The notes beneath the pieces are model-generated. The model was not told the origin of the DNA and did not search any database. It saw only the letters and a program-made list of their open reading frames with translations. Source: Mya arenaria (lineage: Eukaryota > Mollusca > Bivalvia > Myida > Myidae). From it: DNA of 64,000 nucleotides. Positions 12,450 to 25,384 of this stretch are shown here, piece after piece (position 1 is the first letter of the stretch; each line of letters starts with the position of its first letter). The DNA is taken from positions 38,247,678 through 38,311,677 of the forward strand of contig NC_069123.1 in assembly GCF_026914265.1 (NCBI RefSeq), written 5' to 3'. The translations under genes were made by a program, and so were the position numbers.

Positions 12450-13125
12450 TATCTTTGTTTTTATCTTCCTAAGATGACAAAATGTGGACAAAAGAAGACA
12501 CAAAAGATTGGTTTGTCCGATGGAAGTACGTCATTCATACACCTTGGACTAGTTTCCTTCCGGGAAAACATCAGCTGAAAGATTAATTACCTTCCTTGTC
12601 TTCTGATGGATTGGCGAAGACCCCGACAACGTTTTGCTTTCAACCGCCACATCTCCTTCTCTTGTCGGCAACTCCTTTTCCTATTGTTGACCCTAAATAT
12701 CGCGATAAAATGTTCTGAACCGTAATTTGCAAGATTAATAGTATGTCTAGTCAACGCCGAATTATCATTTCTTGATTCGTTTTTTTATATTGAATTAAAG
12801 ATATTCATTTATTCAATGATAGAAGCAACGTAAATGGTTTTCATTTGTTGAAATATTTCCCGTTTCTTCAATTCCTATAATAAAGTCACGTTCTCGGCGT
12901 AAGTCAGCATTTATAGTGTGTTTATTTTAGAATAAAGAAAGAAAGCGTTATTCTGTAACATGTTCATTTTAACTACAGCAATAATCATAAACATGTGAAT
13001 TTTGATACAGTGCATATAAAACCGATATAGTCATGGTTTGTGTTACATAAACATGTATAGCTTCAACTGTGGTCTGAGCTGTAGCGGTCTGGTGAAGCAA
13101 ATAAATGGTCCGAAGTACGAATCCT
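12450..13125 (+). repeat. Dispersed block with tRNA-like end, copy 1
   Basis: The block holds TTCCGGGAAAACATCRGCTG, CTGATGGATTGGYGAAGAC and ACGTTTTGCTTTCAACCGCCAC. About 400 bp later comes a tRNA-like piece (TGTAGCGGTCTGGTGAAGCA, then CGAATCCTGCT). Relatives lie at 19690-20365, 20640-21062 and 39385-40030. The tRNA-like part has degenerate RNA polymerase III A and B boxes and fits a SINE head. Confidence 0.55.
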
Positions 13126-13479
13126 GCTATATATTTTTATTTCTAATGAACTATTTACTTAAACTATAGAATTATTATATGGTATATAACTATTGTTTTC
13201 AATTTATTGTAATACCAAATTGAGAATGTTTATGTTAAGACATAATTATAGCACATATGACTTTAAAATTCATGTTCTAACTTGAACCTAAATTTCATCC
13301 ATAGCTACCAAAGAATAATGTCATTACTTAAACACTTCAAAGAACAGTGTTTCGAACGAAAATGTAGGGGTTGGAAAATATTTTTATTATTTAATAATTC
13401 TATTGAGACATAATGATGGATACAAACAATATCGAATTATTAGTTATTATTTGAACATGTTAATTGAACTATATTATTA

Positions 13480-13581
13480 GTTACACTGTTAGTAGCTGGG
13501 GAGCTGGGGGTATGTGATATACACCCCAGTGGTTTAATACCATGCGAGAGCGAAGCTCCCCCCAGCTACCAACAGTGTAAC
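13480..13581. repeat. Foldback mini-element
   Basis: The left arm starts GTTACACTGTTAGTAGCTGG at 13480. The right arm ends CCAGCTACCAACAGTGTAAC at 13581. The arms are about 26 bp with one mismatch and a two-base indel, around a 50-base centre that itself contains GGGGGTATGTGATATACACCCC, another inverted repeat. It resembles a short MITE or foldback element. No flanking target duplication was clear. Confidence 0.7.
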
Positions 13582-15724
13582 GAATATATCTCACCGAGTA
13601 CCTTTAATAATAAGATCATATTAAGATATAATGTATTTGTTATGAAAATATTCAGTGACGCTTAAATATTGTCTCAAAATTATATTTTGAAAAGTACAAA
13701 AAGATTATGTAATCAAGTTTATTTGGAATAAATACAATAACAATGTAAATCTAGTAATAACATGGTTTGACAGCATATATATATATTCTCAGTAAGGTTA
13801 TGTTAAATTTTGACTGTACAAGAAAGATGTATCACAGTCAATAAATGTAATAAAAAGGAAAAAACAACAGCTATCTGTTTTTAACACTTATTTTTTTAAC
13901 AATTTCTTGAAGGTAACTCCTCAGCACATTTGCAGATTTTTTGTTGCATCAAAGCGTCTCTTCTGAATTTAATTATAACCTTTTTTGAAAGATTCGTCAC
14001 TTGTTGTGCTTGTAAACCGTTTTTAGTCGCCATTTTGTAACCATTGACTCATGTAAACAGTCGGTTACACACAACAGATTGCTTGAATAAAATGGATATT
14101 CCATAACGTGCATGAGTTAGCTCCCCTACAGTGAAAAGATAAGCCGAGAGAGATATTTTTCGGCCGCTATTTTGTTATGTCTTTTGTGGATTATGAAAGT
14201 TACAGGGGTGGTATGAAACATACTGGAAATTACAGGGGAGGGGGGATTATACACGTCGTGCACGTGACCGCTCTAGGCCAATCGGATATCATCATTCATG
14301 TAGGAGGTGAGATATATACTTATTCAATAAGTATGTTGGCTTCTTTTGGAATGAATTTGATGTTATTGCAACACTACAGTAAAATTGAATATATTATATA
14401 TTACATGTGTATCACAAAGAAAAACTCTCTAAACCTAACAATTCTAAAAGGGATTGCTCTGGGTGCAACAGTCGACCTCAGGCACACATGGTTAGAGGTC
14501 ATTATTTGAAAGATCATTCTTAAGTGAATACCTCCAATTGTTAAACATCCTTAAATATGATTTTATATAACCGTCCTTATGTAATTTATTAATATCGTTA
14601 ACAGTAGATCGCGAACATAAAGCCCTCGCGAGACTTAACCAATTTACAGCATATAAACCTTTAATTAATATGGATTGTCATTCGGCTAAACGTTTGTTTC
14701 TATTTAGGTACCAAAATATTTATCTGCTCTAATCCTCAAATTTCATATGATTAAAGGTATTTCTTGTTCTGGTCTAAATTTTTAACCAAACTCTATTAAA
14801 AGCATTCTACTCCTATGTGCAACGAAACTTACAGTCGCAGAAAATATGTCCAGTTTTATGTATATTAATCGTATTATCCTTGTAAAATATTTCATTTTTG
14901 ACGATAATTTGCACATTACCTCAATATTTGCCCATTAGCGCCTCAAATTCCTCACATAGATAAGGTGATTGAATTTGTCTGGCGTCAAAATGTCTTCAAC
15001 ATCAACATTTTACTGATATATTCTGAATTATCAGCTTGAGGTCATAACTTCTGCTAAAAATTTCAGTCAGAAAATATTATAAACTGTAATCCTCCACAAA
15101 AGCCATATAACTCATCACTGTGAGTATTGCTGTATGAAAGACGTGTAATACGTACAAGCAAGCGCACACTCATTGAACACATTGATTTATGGCGTAAAGT
15201 TTTCGCGTCCAATTCATTTGTTAAGTATTTTGTTTACGATTGCTTCTCTCTTGGCGAAGGCATTGCTACGTAGAATTGCTGCTGAGTTCATGTCCAGTAA
15301 AATCTTGATGTCCTAGTCTATGTTGTTCTGAAAGAACCTAATGACCTCATCCCTCTCTTAAACTATTCGATGGTCCAGTATTTGAAATCATAACGGAACA
15401 AAGACAACAAAAACAAAACAAGTTATTGTACTATGCGGTCCCGAGTTAGTAAAACATAAGACATGGCTCTTTCCAATTATTAAGTGAAAAACCATTTACA
15501 TATTTACGCTTAACTGATTGCATATAATAAAGTGAATATTGAATTAAGAAAAGTTCAAATTTATTCAACATGAAATTGGTTGTAAATAGTAGTTACTGTA
15601 GATAGAATATGCTTGGACATGATAATAAAGTTATAGGTACTATTTCATTTGCGCCACATTCATAAACATATAGCATAGGTACTGAGGATCTTCACAGTAA
15701 AAATATTTATGAAATTAAGAACAA
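13582..15724. other. Unassigned spacer
   Basis: AT-rich sequence with scattered short frames (for example 14177-14509) that lack conserved protein features. I cannot support a gene or element here. Confidence 0.45.
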
Positions 15725-17075
15725 ATTACCATTCCTTGGTAGCAACCAGTACTATCTCTACATAAAACTGAGTTGGAATCGTACCACGGACTCTCTGATC
15801 CAAAGTTCGATATGCTAGCAAAAAGTTCATCGCCACTGATAAAGCGGCTAAAGTACTCATCTATTAATAAGCGGGTAGTAGGTCAAAATGACCGAGTACC
15901 TGGACCCGTCTTTTATGCTTTAAACAGGGAGTTTCAATGTTCATCGACTTAACGATTCATGATTATTCATTTGTTTGCAAGCTTTTTCTACTTACGCCAG
16001 GCTTTGTTCTCTTTTACTTTTGGACTTTGCTTAAGTTATGGTCTCAAAAGGGCTTGTAAACACGTCTGTATTTACGACGTATTGTCATGCTTTGATTCTG
16101 TCAGTGACGCATTTACTATATCAACTTTAAACTTGGCACAAACTTTATTATATTAAGACAAGCTCATTAAGAGCGCGTTTCATTATTTTTGCGAAAAATT
16201 TGCAGATGAACATGATGCGTTGTGTCCTCTAGTAAACTGAAAACTGAAGATACTCGGAATCAATAAATATATGACATATTCTATGTTGCGATGATGAACA
16301 AGCGTATATCTATTTTGCGAAATTAACCATTAATTCGTGATACCATTACTACCTAGTTAAAGAACAGAATCGGAATTAAAGAACAGAACCTCTGATACAG
16401 AGTCCGATTCGATAACCACATGGCAATCGCCATTGATTAGTCAACAAAAACTCCTCAGCGTGTATCAGGTCAAAATGATCCGGTACATGAATGTCAACAA
16501 GGACCGAGATTTTACGCATACATACCGGGTTTCTTCTTTTTCGCTTAAACGGCTCAGTTCTACGGCTTCTATTTATCGATTTGTTGGAAAGGTAACTCTA
16601 CTTCCGCCAAGCATTGCCCATATTATGGTTTCTGTAGTTTTTCACATAAGTATTCACAAAGACTTGTTATGTTGTCTGGGAGTTTCCAAAGAAAAAATCC
16701 AAGGTATTGTCCTAGTCATATTGTCTTCGGTAGTTTTACTTTTTTCATAAATATCTTTTAAGCAACGTTATATAGTTCAGCCTAAAACGTACTGACAGCA
16801 CATATGATGCTAGTTTCATAACTTTGGAAAACTTATGTGCAGCGTAATATCGTTGATAATCTAAAAACGAACAATTGACGACATTCACTTGCGGCTCTCC
16901 TGTGTGATGTTTGTTCGCCACTGACTGACTACTGATAATCTTTTACTTACATCTACTAAGGCCTATAAAATGTCAGTGTTAATATAGGAATTAAATGATC
17001 ACTTAAAGTGTATTTATGTAAAATATTACTTGCAAAGGAAATGTTACCTAACGAGTCTGCTCGTGGTTTATCGTT

Positions 17076-19118
17076 TTGAAATAACCTTGTATTTATAGCA
17101 ACCTATTATTTTATATTTTTAAAGGCCGAGGTAACGCCTACAAGATTATTCATGAATTCAAAATGTTTTTGAAAGTTTTGACTGATTATATCATGACATG
17201 ATCAAGTCAGAAAGAATTTATTCTATATTAAATTCATTTATAAAGGTCTAAGGGGTATATATGGTGTTCCTAGAATAAAGACAATTATGTATTGATGTCA
17301 GGCGATATACAAATGATTCGTTTTATATTTCTTTTAATTTAAAGTAATGAGAGTTATAGGTATTAAACTAAGGGTTGCGAGTCGTAAGAAACACAAGAAA
17401 AAAATGATAGTACCATCAGTTCCTAATGTTATCATATGACAGTCAAACTTGAATGCTTTAAAAATCTCTGATAAACGATATTTTAATATAAACGTGTGTT
17501 GACATGTTTGTCCTGTATTGTTTATCTGTTTGATGTTGATTTTATTGATTTAAAATGAGATTGGAGTACAGTTTGGGAAGATGGGTCTGTCACTATATTG
17601 TCCATTTTAAATTTAGGTTTGCATGGTTTGAATACATTTTATCATCGAACAGAATATATCAGGTTTTAAGGAGACAATGTTCTCATTATCCATGCCCGCT
17701 ACAGACAAATTTCAACGAAGGATGAAATACGCTCTAAAGGAATCTTGATGTTTTGCAATTACGTAACCGTGTTCTAAAAACCCAAAGCAATTTGATTCTT
17801 AAAAGACGTTCATTAATTGTGAACACTAATAAACCGTACATAAAGTTTAAGAGGATTATATCGCAATCAGGCAGGTCATGTGGTATAAACGAATCCTTTT
17901 AGCTCTACTAAATGAAAATAAGCCTTAAGGACGTCTGTACCAGACATCCTTGCGTTGACCTTTTTACATGTACATATATCAGCAGCAGGTCGTGAAAATT
18001 TCACTAGTTTTCTCAACGGCATCGGACATTCGGGTTAAAATTAAAAGAAAATGTACTTTTTAATCATAGCAAACTAGATTAAACTTGTTTGTGAAAGCTA
18101 CGTCTTACATAAGTAATATAATGAAAACTATAGAGACAAGCAAAGTAGTCAAAGATTCAAAAATGATTCCTGTTTAGAGGCACAATAAAAGGGCTTAAAC
18201 GATAATGAACTAGAGACACTTAAGGATTGATTATTGTTTTTGAGCGTTCATCCAGTATGAACGCTCGGCCGCGATATTGCATATCCATGAACCGCGCTAG
18301 CTTTTTTAATTACAACAAAACGCGAGAGCAAATGAAAATGGTAAGAGCGCTTGTCGCCCTTGGTGTTTAAGCTCGGCGTTCTTTTTATCATCCACATAAT
18401 AATTTGTCCAAAAAAATGCAGAAAAAATAAAGAATCCAAGATTCCTTTTAATCATTTGGTAGTAATGCATATGGTGGTAATAATGATTTCCTATGTAATA
18501 TTCTTGTTTTTATCACGAAAAATTTCGATTTATTTTAACTCCTGTTTTACATATGCATGACTAATGTGAGTGGGCATAATAAATGTTGTCGCGATGATTT
18601 TATGGAATACGTTCAGTTTAATAGGTAAGATAGCTTCAAAATACTATTCTATTGTTGTATTTTGATGTTTTCCATCAAATTGTAGTTTAAAGATGTGCAG
18701 GTCTTCTCGAATTGATACTTTAAGACGATTGTTCTTACCTGAAAAATACATGTCAATTTGACAGGTTCCAATCCTTTCATGTATTTAAATGTTGTTTTAT
18801 AATAAGTTATGATATTTTAAAATATTCTTCTTTAACATGAGAGATACCATTATATCATTCTTATGATGAAAAAAATGCATTTCGACATTTTACGTTTCAT
18901 TTTATCAGTTGTTTGTGTACATGTGCCGTGCTATGTTTAGCAAAAAATAGATCGTAGTAAGATCTCTACGAACGGTGATTCACCAGCGCCCAAACAGAGC
19001 GTTGCTTTCTTGCAAAACACCGCCAACAAAGGTCACGAGAGGTCGACCGCTTCATGCAAAATAAAACAAAATGTTTTATCGTTCAGAGTACGTATGTAAA
19101 TGTAAAAGTAAACACACC
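17076..19118. other. Unassigned spacer
   Basis: No coding region, RNA gene or defined repeat was recognised. Short overlapping frames near 18250-18560 are AT-rich and have no familiar motif. Confidence 0.45.
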
Positions 19119-19204
19119 AAATCGAGGGGTGAATTGGAAAAGGTTCTAAGTGATATTTAATAAAGCAGAAGATAGAATCTTTTCGCTTTCATCCCCTCGA
19201 CATT
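19119..19204. repeat. Foldback mini-element
   Basis: The left arm AATCGAGGGGTGAATTGGAA, continuing through AGGTTCTA, pairs imperfectly with TAGAATCTTTTCGCTTTCAT, continuing through CCCCTCGA. The arms are about 28 bp and the loop about 24 bp. It is probably a relic of a MITE. Confidence 0.55.
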
Positions 19205-19689
19205 CACAGAAACAACAAACACACACCCATCAAAAGAGCGTAACTGATAGAATAACCGTACTGGGACGATGAGATGTTTTTACCGGAATTCGAAATTCCT
19301 TAGGACCTACAAAATTAAATTTCAAATTACCAATACACTAGATTCAAAACTTCCTTAATACTGTCAAAAGCGTATGTGAATTAGGTTATCGCCGTGTATT
19401 TCATTTTAATGCAAAGTATTGCCATTTGTTTTATGTCGGTTATACAAATGACAACATGATTTTCGAAAAATTTGCGTGTGCAAGAGCAAGTGAATAAAAA
19501 TAAAACGCGCAGCCATAAAAGTTTGTTCTTGAAACAAATGTTTATACATTCTTATTTCAAGATTGTCTTTTCCTTAATTAAATTTTTACTTATGAATGAT
19601 CAGCCTCGATAATGAAAAGACCACTGATATTCATTTAGTGAGAAACGTGAAAAATCAATATCTATTCTAATATATTTTGTTTCAATCTT

Positions 19690-20365
19690 CCTAATTGGAC
19701 AAAAGAAGATTGCTTTGTTAGACGGAAGACTGTCATTCTTGCATCTTGGATCACTTTCTTTCCGGGAAAACATCGGCTGTAAGATTAATTTCCTTTCCTT
19801 ACCCCTTCCCTGTCTCCTGATGGATTGGTGAAGACTCCAATAACGTTTTGCTTTTAAACTTCACATCACCTACTGTTGTTCACAACTTATTATTGTCTGA
19901 AACGCAATTGTCAAGATATATGTTCTGTAAAGTGGAAGCCGACTGCGTGATTTTTTCCATAATTAATTTCTCTATGGAATTAAAGATGTCTGTGTATTCA
20001 GTGATAGAGGTAACGTTAATGGTATTCATGGAATACCTGGAATATTTCCCATCTCGCCAATTCCTTTGTTAAGTCACATTCTCGGCGTTGGTCATTTTAT
20101 ACATTTAAATTTTCGAAAAAAAAACCACTACTGTTTTTGGTGTTTACCAAATAGTGAAGTATTTCGACTGTTCAATTTATCTACAGCAATAAGCATACAA
20201 ATTTGAATGCTACAGCATTTGCTGCAATTCTGATTATTCCGATACAGTCATGATTTGTGTTTACCATAACATGTGTTACATATACATATGTTGCTACTAC
20301 TGAGGAGAAATCTGCAGCTGTCTGGTTAGGCAAACGTTGGGTCCCGATTTTGAGCCCTGCCCCTG
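19690..20365 (+). repeat. Dispersed block with tRNA-like end, copy 2
   Basis: Same order of motifs as 12450-13125: GGACAAAAGAAGATTG, TTCCGGGAAAACATCGGCTG, CTGATGGATTGGTGAAGAC, AACGTTTTGCTTTTAAAC, and at the end a degenerate tRNA-like segment (CTGTCTGGTTAGGCAAACG). Confidence 0.55.
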
Positions 20366-20639
20366 AATGGATTCATTTCAAATACCTTTGTTTTCGTATA
20401 GTTTTTCTTCATGTTTAGACATTAGTTATATGAAAAATTAATATGAATTCTGAACGAAAGCTTAATGTTACCTAGCTACAGAAAAATAGCGTAATAGCTT
20501 ATTATTATTTAAAAGACTGATTAAAAAAGATCAATGGAAACTCTTAGTGTAGTGAAATGGAATTTTTAATATAATATATGTATAACATAACCATCAATCA
20601 CAATCAAGTACAACATCAATATTCTTGTTTTCCTAGTTG

Positions 20640-21062
20640 ATTTCAAAACACATCGCGTTAAACCGCCACATCTACTACTCTTGTCCGCAACATCATTGGG
20701 CGGTTCGCCTTAGATGTCCCGATCAATATGTCTGTACCATACAAGACAGATGAATTGGTTATTTAACACAAATTTTAAAATTATTTTGAATCAATGTCTA
20801 TATGTATTAAAACATGTCAGTTTATTCAGTATAAATAGAAGCAATATTAATGGTATTTATTTTAGCTCGACATTTCCGGCCACGTCACTGATTCTTATTT
20901 TAAGCCACATTTTCGGCTGTGGTCAGTACATTTGTTCTTATGAAAGAAACCTTTCGAAATAGTCATGTTTATTATAACACGTGTATTTTCTACTACTGTC
21001 CTAGCTTAAGCAGTCTGGTTAAGCAACTCAGGGGTTCCGAGTTCGAATTTTGCTGCTGACTA
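20640..21062 (+). repeat. Dispersed block with tRNA-like end, copy 3 (partial)
   Basis: It starts within the AACCGCCACATC motif and ends in the best preserved tRNA-like part of the A-B spacer (GCAGTCTGGTTAAGCAACTC, then GAGTTCGAATTTTGCTGC). The B-box-like GTTCGAATT is recognisable. Confidence 0.5.
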
Positions 21063-21884
21063 GATTTGTTTCAAACCCTTATGTTTTCTTATATTACATT
21101 TTTAGATTTTATTTTTTAATAAAATTGTGTTTTAATCTTGTAATACCAAATTACGTTTTAGGTTTGGACGTACGTGTATAAAAAAGTACTTGGAAATAAA
21201 GGGTTTATATATCCAATTATATCTAAGGAGAACTAAAAACATTTCCACAGCTGCAAACAATAATTTCATCACTTACTGCTGTATGAAATGATGCTGGTGA
21301 AAATAACAATGGCGTTGAAACTGTTGGCATAGTATTTACTAAAACTATATAACATAGATTGCTCGAAGAAGTTTTAATACTTATAATTGATCACATAAAA
21401 ATAGCTTTTAGTAAGTATTTGGAATATAATTTGTATATAATTATCAGGTTTTTCTATTGGAAAAAATGTTTGATATGCACATATGCAACGCTATCGTTTA
21501 AAATAATGTTTGCGTTTTGACGCGATACCGGGACAATCGTAGTTCTAATACTTGTCAGTTGACGAAAATTTATGCCGAAACTCGCCCAATATAAACCAAA
21601 GTTGGTCAATACGAGTTTCTCCCGTTTTAATTGGCTACTTAACTCGCCAAATACGGTGTTCGAGGAACGGACCATTTTAACTGGTTGTCGAAACTCGCCC
21701 TAAGATGAGAATGCTTAAAATTATTTTAAATGGGGGCCATTTTGTTTTCCGTTTTACCGACTGTTTTAAAAAGTGTGTACCTTGTTTGAAACATATCTTG
21801 AATTTCTAGCCCATAAAATACTTATACCGCTTTGTACGGTTGATATGACAGTTATATTTAACCATTAAGCTGTAAAATGTAAAG

Positions 21885-22250
21885 TCCAAGGTCAAGGACA
21901 AGGTGACCTTGAGGTGAAAAAAAACGATGAATGCTCAATAACTAGACCAGTTCATGACCTCTATTGGCTCTGAGAGCAAAAGATCAAAGGTCAAGGTCGC
22001 GGTGAACTTGAGGTGAAAAAAGGTTTCGCTTTATATCTTTAGAACACTTGCACCAAGGAACTTCGTACTTGGTATGCCAGTTGGTCATGACTAGTTCATG
22101 AGCCTTTTGATTTTGGGATCAGTAGGTCCAAGGTCAAGATCAAGGTGACATTGAGTTATAAAACCTTTTCCCCGTTGAATATTTAAAGAAAGCTTGCACC
22201 AAGGAACTTACTTATAAGTATGCCAGTTGGTCCTTACTAGTTGCTCCTAT
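21885..22250 (+). repeat. GGTCAAGGTCAAGGTGACCTT minisatellite, about three units
   Basis: Units of about 146 bp carry AGGTCAAGGTCxxGGTGACxTTGAG, then CTTGCACCAAGGAACTT and GTATGCCAGTTGGTC. The AGGTCA hexamers look like nuclear-receptor half-sites, but the type is a widespread repeat and regulatory use is not shown. Confidence 0.65.
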
Positions 22251-22979
22251 TTATTGTCTGAAATGTTGGAACAGACGTGTTATATACTGTTATCACAGCC
22301 ATGAAAGAAATCATATTGATGCGTTGGTCCATTTGTAGGAAGACTTGAGCTATTGTCACTATCAAAGACTTGGTTTATTACTTTTTCTATAAATTTAGCA
22401 TCTGGTGAGAAATTTATGTGCAATATATAGTTTGATGCCCCAAAATATATATAATATTTATGCATTATTATGTCTTACTCATTTGACCTTAATGATCAAA
22501 TGTTAAATGCATATGATTTAACTACATATATACACATATATACACATATTAGCTATATTATGGCACTTTTCTAACGAGAATTTGTGGCCACTTGTCTATT
22601 AAAAGAAACACATTTATGGTTAATACGTTTTAATCTGTACACAAATCGTATAGCGTTTTACTATAAACACTAATATAGTAAAATGGATGTTGCAGGTTTG
22701 AACTTTAGGACATTAGTTGTTTTTCTTATGATGCAACAGCACCATGTTGTTGTTTTTTCACTTTATAATCAAATGAAGTATAACTAAAAACAAATTGTGA
22801 TACATGTTTTTGAAGGTATTTTCAGCCATTGAAAGAGCATATTAATAGTTGTGCCGCAGCTAGGAATATGTTTATTAAATTCATCAGCTTTGTAAGTCGC
22901 TAACGAGTATGATTCATTGTAGTAATAATAGAACAAATTAATCAGGCCCATTGTTTAGATTATTTGCTTGGGATATGCA
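22251..22979. other. Unassigned AT-rich spacer
   Basis: Contains a short ATATATACACATATATACACAT run near 22525-22547. Nothing else is supported. Confidence 0.4.
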
Positions 22980-23411
22980 AGATACGTATACAAAATATAT
23001 TTAGCATGGTTACCATGAGAATGTTTTGTGTTTTGATTGGCTGGCAACTGTGAGGGCTCCGGGCGAAAGTAAATTTAGTCAGTAAGTGAGGTGCGAGTGA
23101 AATGACATGAACGAATGTTTGGGTTTTGTTAAATAAATCGGAATACGTACCAGTGTTTAGTAAGTTACATTTTGTAACATTTTTGTTATTTATAAATGAA
23201 GTTAATCTACAATATATAACGGAAAGGTTAGTTAAGGCAATTAATTGTTGATGGCTACAAAACTTCAGAGCATTTTCGTAACTTTAAGTATTTTAGAATG
23301 TCTAGAAATTACTCTGTGAACATCTATTTGCTATGTTAATTGCATTATTTGGATTATTATTGTGTATATGATGTATGTGTCTTGATTATTGTGTTTGGGT
23401 TATTTCAGATA

Positions 23412-23487
23412 ACCGTTCATACGTTCATACGTTCATACGTTCAAACGTTCCAACGTTCCTTAGCGTTCATTTACGTTCCTATACGTA
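23412..23487 (+). repeat. Octamer array (ACGTTCAT)n
   Basis: The unit ACGTTCAT is repeated about eight times with decay towards the right (ACGTTCAA, ACGTTCCA, ACGTTCCT). It sits in the presumed LTR or leader of the BEL/Pao element, about 215 bp before the gag ATG. Confidence 0.8.
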
Positions 23488-23613
23488 CAATAGTGTAAAG
23501 ATGTGTTCCATTACGTACTGTTATGCTGACTGATTGACATGTTGATTGTATGGAATAAATGTGAACGAGTATATTACAACGAGTTCCGGTTTATTATGTG
23601 AAAAAGTAGATCC

Positions 23614-23639
23614 CGCGGTTTAGTGACGTTGAAACCGCG
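23614..23639. other. Perfect 8-bp hairpin in retroelement leader
   Basis: CGCGGTTT and AAACCGCG form a perfect stem around a 10-base loop, between the presumed LTR end and gag. It could be a packaging or dimerisation structure. That role is only inferred from position. Confidence 0.6.
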
Positions 23640-23701
23640 ACAGTTATTAAACATTGAAATTTGCAATGTGCAAAGTGGATTAAGTGTTTAATTGGATTAC
23701 G

Positions 23702-25325
23702 ATGTCAACTGGTTCGATACGTGACGTCGACGTCTCTGAAGACGGCAGTAAGAGAGCGGCGATCGACGGTGAACAGCTAAATCATGATCTAGCTAGGAAT
23801 TCGGCTTTGTTAGCCAGGCAGTACAAAACTGCAGAGCTGCTTATGGTGAGCAAGAACGTGTCAAACTACACCTCGCTAATTGGCATACAGAAAGAAATAC
23901 GAGAACAATACGAGGTTCTGGCCGTTACATATGAGAGGCTTATCAGCTCGTTATGTGGGCAGGGCAGAGATGAACTGGAAGAGTCGTTTAAAAGGTCACA
24001 AATTGAATTTGTGGAAAATAATAACATGATTATAGACTGGTGCCGGAGCGTTAGACAAGAACATGAGACTGGCTCATCAGTGTCGTCAAAAAGTAAAAGA
24101 GATATTTCTATACAGAGAAAACTGTCTGAACTGAAACTTTCACAATTAAAGGAAAGACAAAGACTTAAGTTTATGTGACGAAGATGACTTGCCCAGTTTG
24201 GCAGACATTAAACCTGTTGTTCAATTGCCAATATTCACGGAGCAACACGATGACACAGATGATAAGAACCACTCTGTTGCAGCGTTACCTCTCACTGAAC
24301 AACCATCGAGGGGGATAACGTTTGGTGACGTTGTAGGGCAGCAGAACGGCGGTGCTGACGAACTGACGGCTAGGTGTGGAAGCGGGAACGCACCTCGAGG
24401 AGACGGCGGAGATGGAGGCATTTTCCAGGGGTTACAAGCGATGGCCAATGCCATCCAGGAGAGTTTTAATTTACCGAGACCTGACATTTTAACTTTTAGT
24501 GGTAATCCGGCAAATTATTGCAAATTTATGAGAACTTTTGAAACAAACATTTAGAGTAGAGTTACTGATTCTAGGTCACGTCTGTCTTATCTCATTCAAT
24601 ATTGTCAAGGTGAGGCTAAGCGATCTATTGAGGACTGCGTTGTACTTTCACCTGAAAATGGCTTTTCAAGAGCAAAGGCAATTTTAGCTTCACGGTATGG
24701 TAAGCCGCATCTTGTCGCGCGGTCCCATGTAGATCGTTTAGTTAATGGTCAGCCGTTAAAAGCAAATGATGTTCAGGGTATCATGAGATTATCCATAGAA
24801 ATGGAAAAATGTGAGATTACACTATCTCAGTTAGGTTTAATGTCAGATGTTAATAGCTCTGAAAATTTGATGAAAATAGTAAAACGCCTACCTATGCACA
24901 TTAAAACAAAATGGGTTGATAAGGCTAGTTCAATTATTGACGAAGGCCGAAAACCAAACTTTAATGATTTGATGAAGTTTGTTGAGAAGCGGGCTACCGT
25001 TGCAAATACTATGTATGGGCAAGATTTAGCTGGTGATGGGGTCAATAAAGGGAGAGATAGAGCTGGTGTGAATGGGCCGAAAAGTGAGAGAGTTACAACT
25101 TTAGCCACATCAGTAAGTAATAATGACATTGTGCCAGCAGCGCGTATCTTGTCATGTGTATTCTGTAAGGGTCGGCATAAACTAATAGACTGCAATGAAT
25201 TTAAACAAAAGGATGTTGAAAACAAAATAGCATTTGTAAGAAAGCACAAAATGTGCGACAATTGTTTAAACTTCAAGCATATTGCAAAGTTTTGTAGGAA
25301 GCAGAGCGGATGTGACGTACCGTGA
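23702..25325 (+). pseudogene. gag: BEL/Pao gag, broken
   Basis: ATG at 23702 opens an N-terminal part rich in charged, helical sequence (to the stop at 24176). The natural continuation (CDEDDLPSLAD) lies in another frame, so a frameshift occurred near 24170. A TAG at 24552 interrupts the next part right after a conserved-looking FETNI. The last part (to 25325) carries two zinc knuckles: CVFCKGRHKLIDC (C-x2-C-x3-H-x4-C) and CDNCLNFKHIAKFC (C-x2-C-x4-H-x4-C). These bind nucleic acid in related Gag proteins. With one frameshift and one nonsense codon the gene cannot give a full product. Confidence 0.75.
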
Positions 25326-25384
25326 TGCAGAATGAAACATCATGTCATGCTGCATCGAGGTAACCAGAGCATAGCGACGGGCAG

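Larger units (their letters stand above)
8800..17075 (+). repeat. Field of five degenerate repeat units with SINE-like heads
   Basis: Four sub-blocks recur in one order. Block i is a degenerate tRNA/SINE-like piece (CCTTGGTAGCAACCAGTACT, then GGTCAAAATGACC): 8800-8890, 11570-11740, 15725-15905, 16320-16490. Block ii is TATTGTCATGGC through ATCAACTTTAAACTTGGCAC: 9053-9130, 10790-10850, 11970-12060, 16080-16150, 16700-16800. Block iii is GCGTTTCATAACTCTGAC through GGACGATTTTGGCATC: 9148-9260, 10852-10960, 16160-16240, 16800-16915. Block iv is AAATGTCAGTTT through GCAAAGGAAATGTTACCTAACGAG: 10290-10410, 12150-12310, 16940-17075. Identity is low, so the copies are old. The CCAGTACT part resembles the body of the SINE at 45179-45378. 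No coding capacity is convincing. Confidence 0.5.

Noticed and set aside
14177-14509. 110-codon plus-strand frame as a gene
   Set aside because: No recognisable motif, no splice context, and composition like its surroundings.
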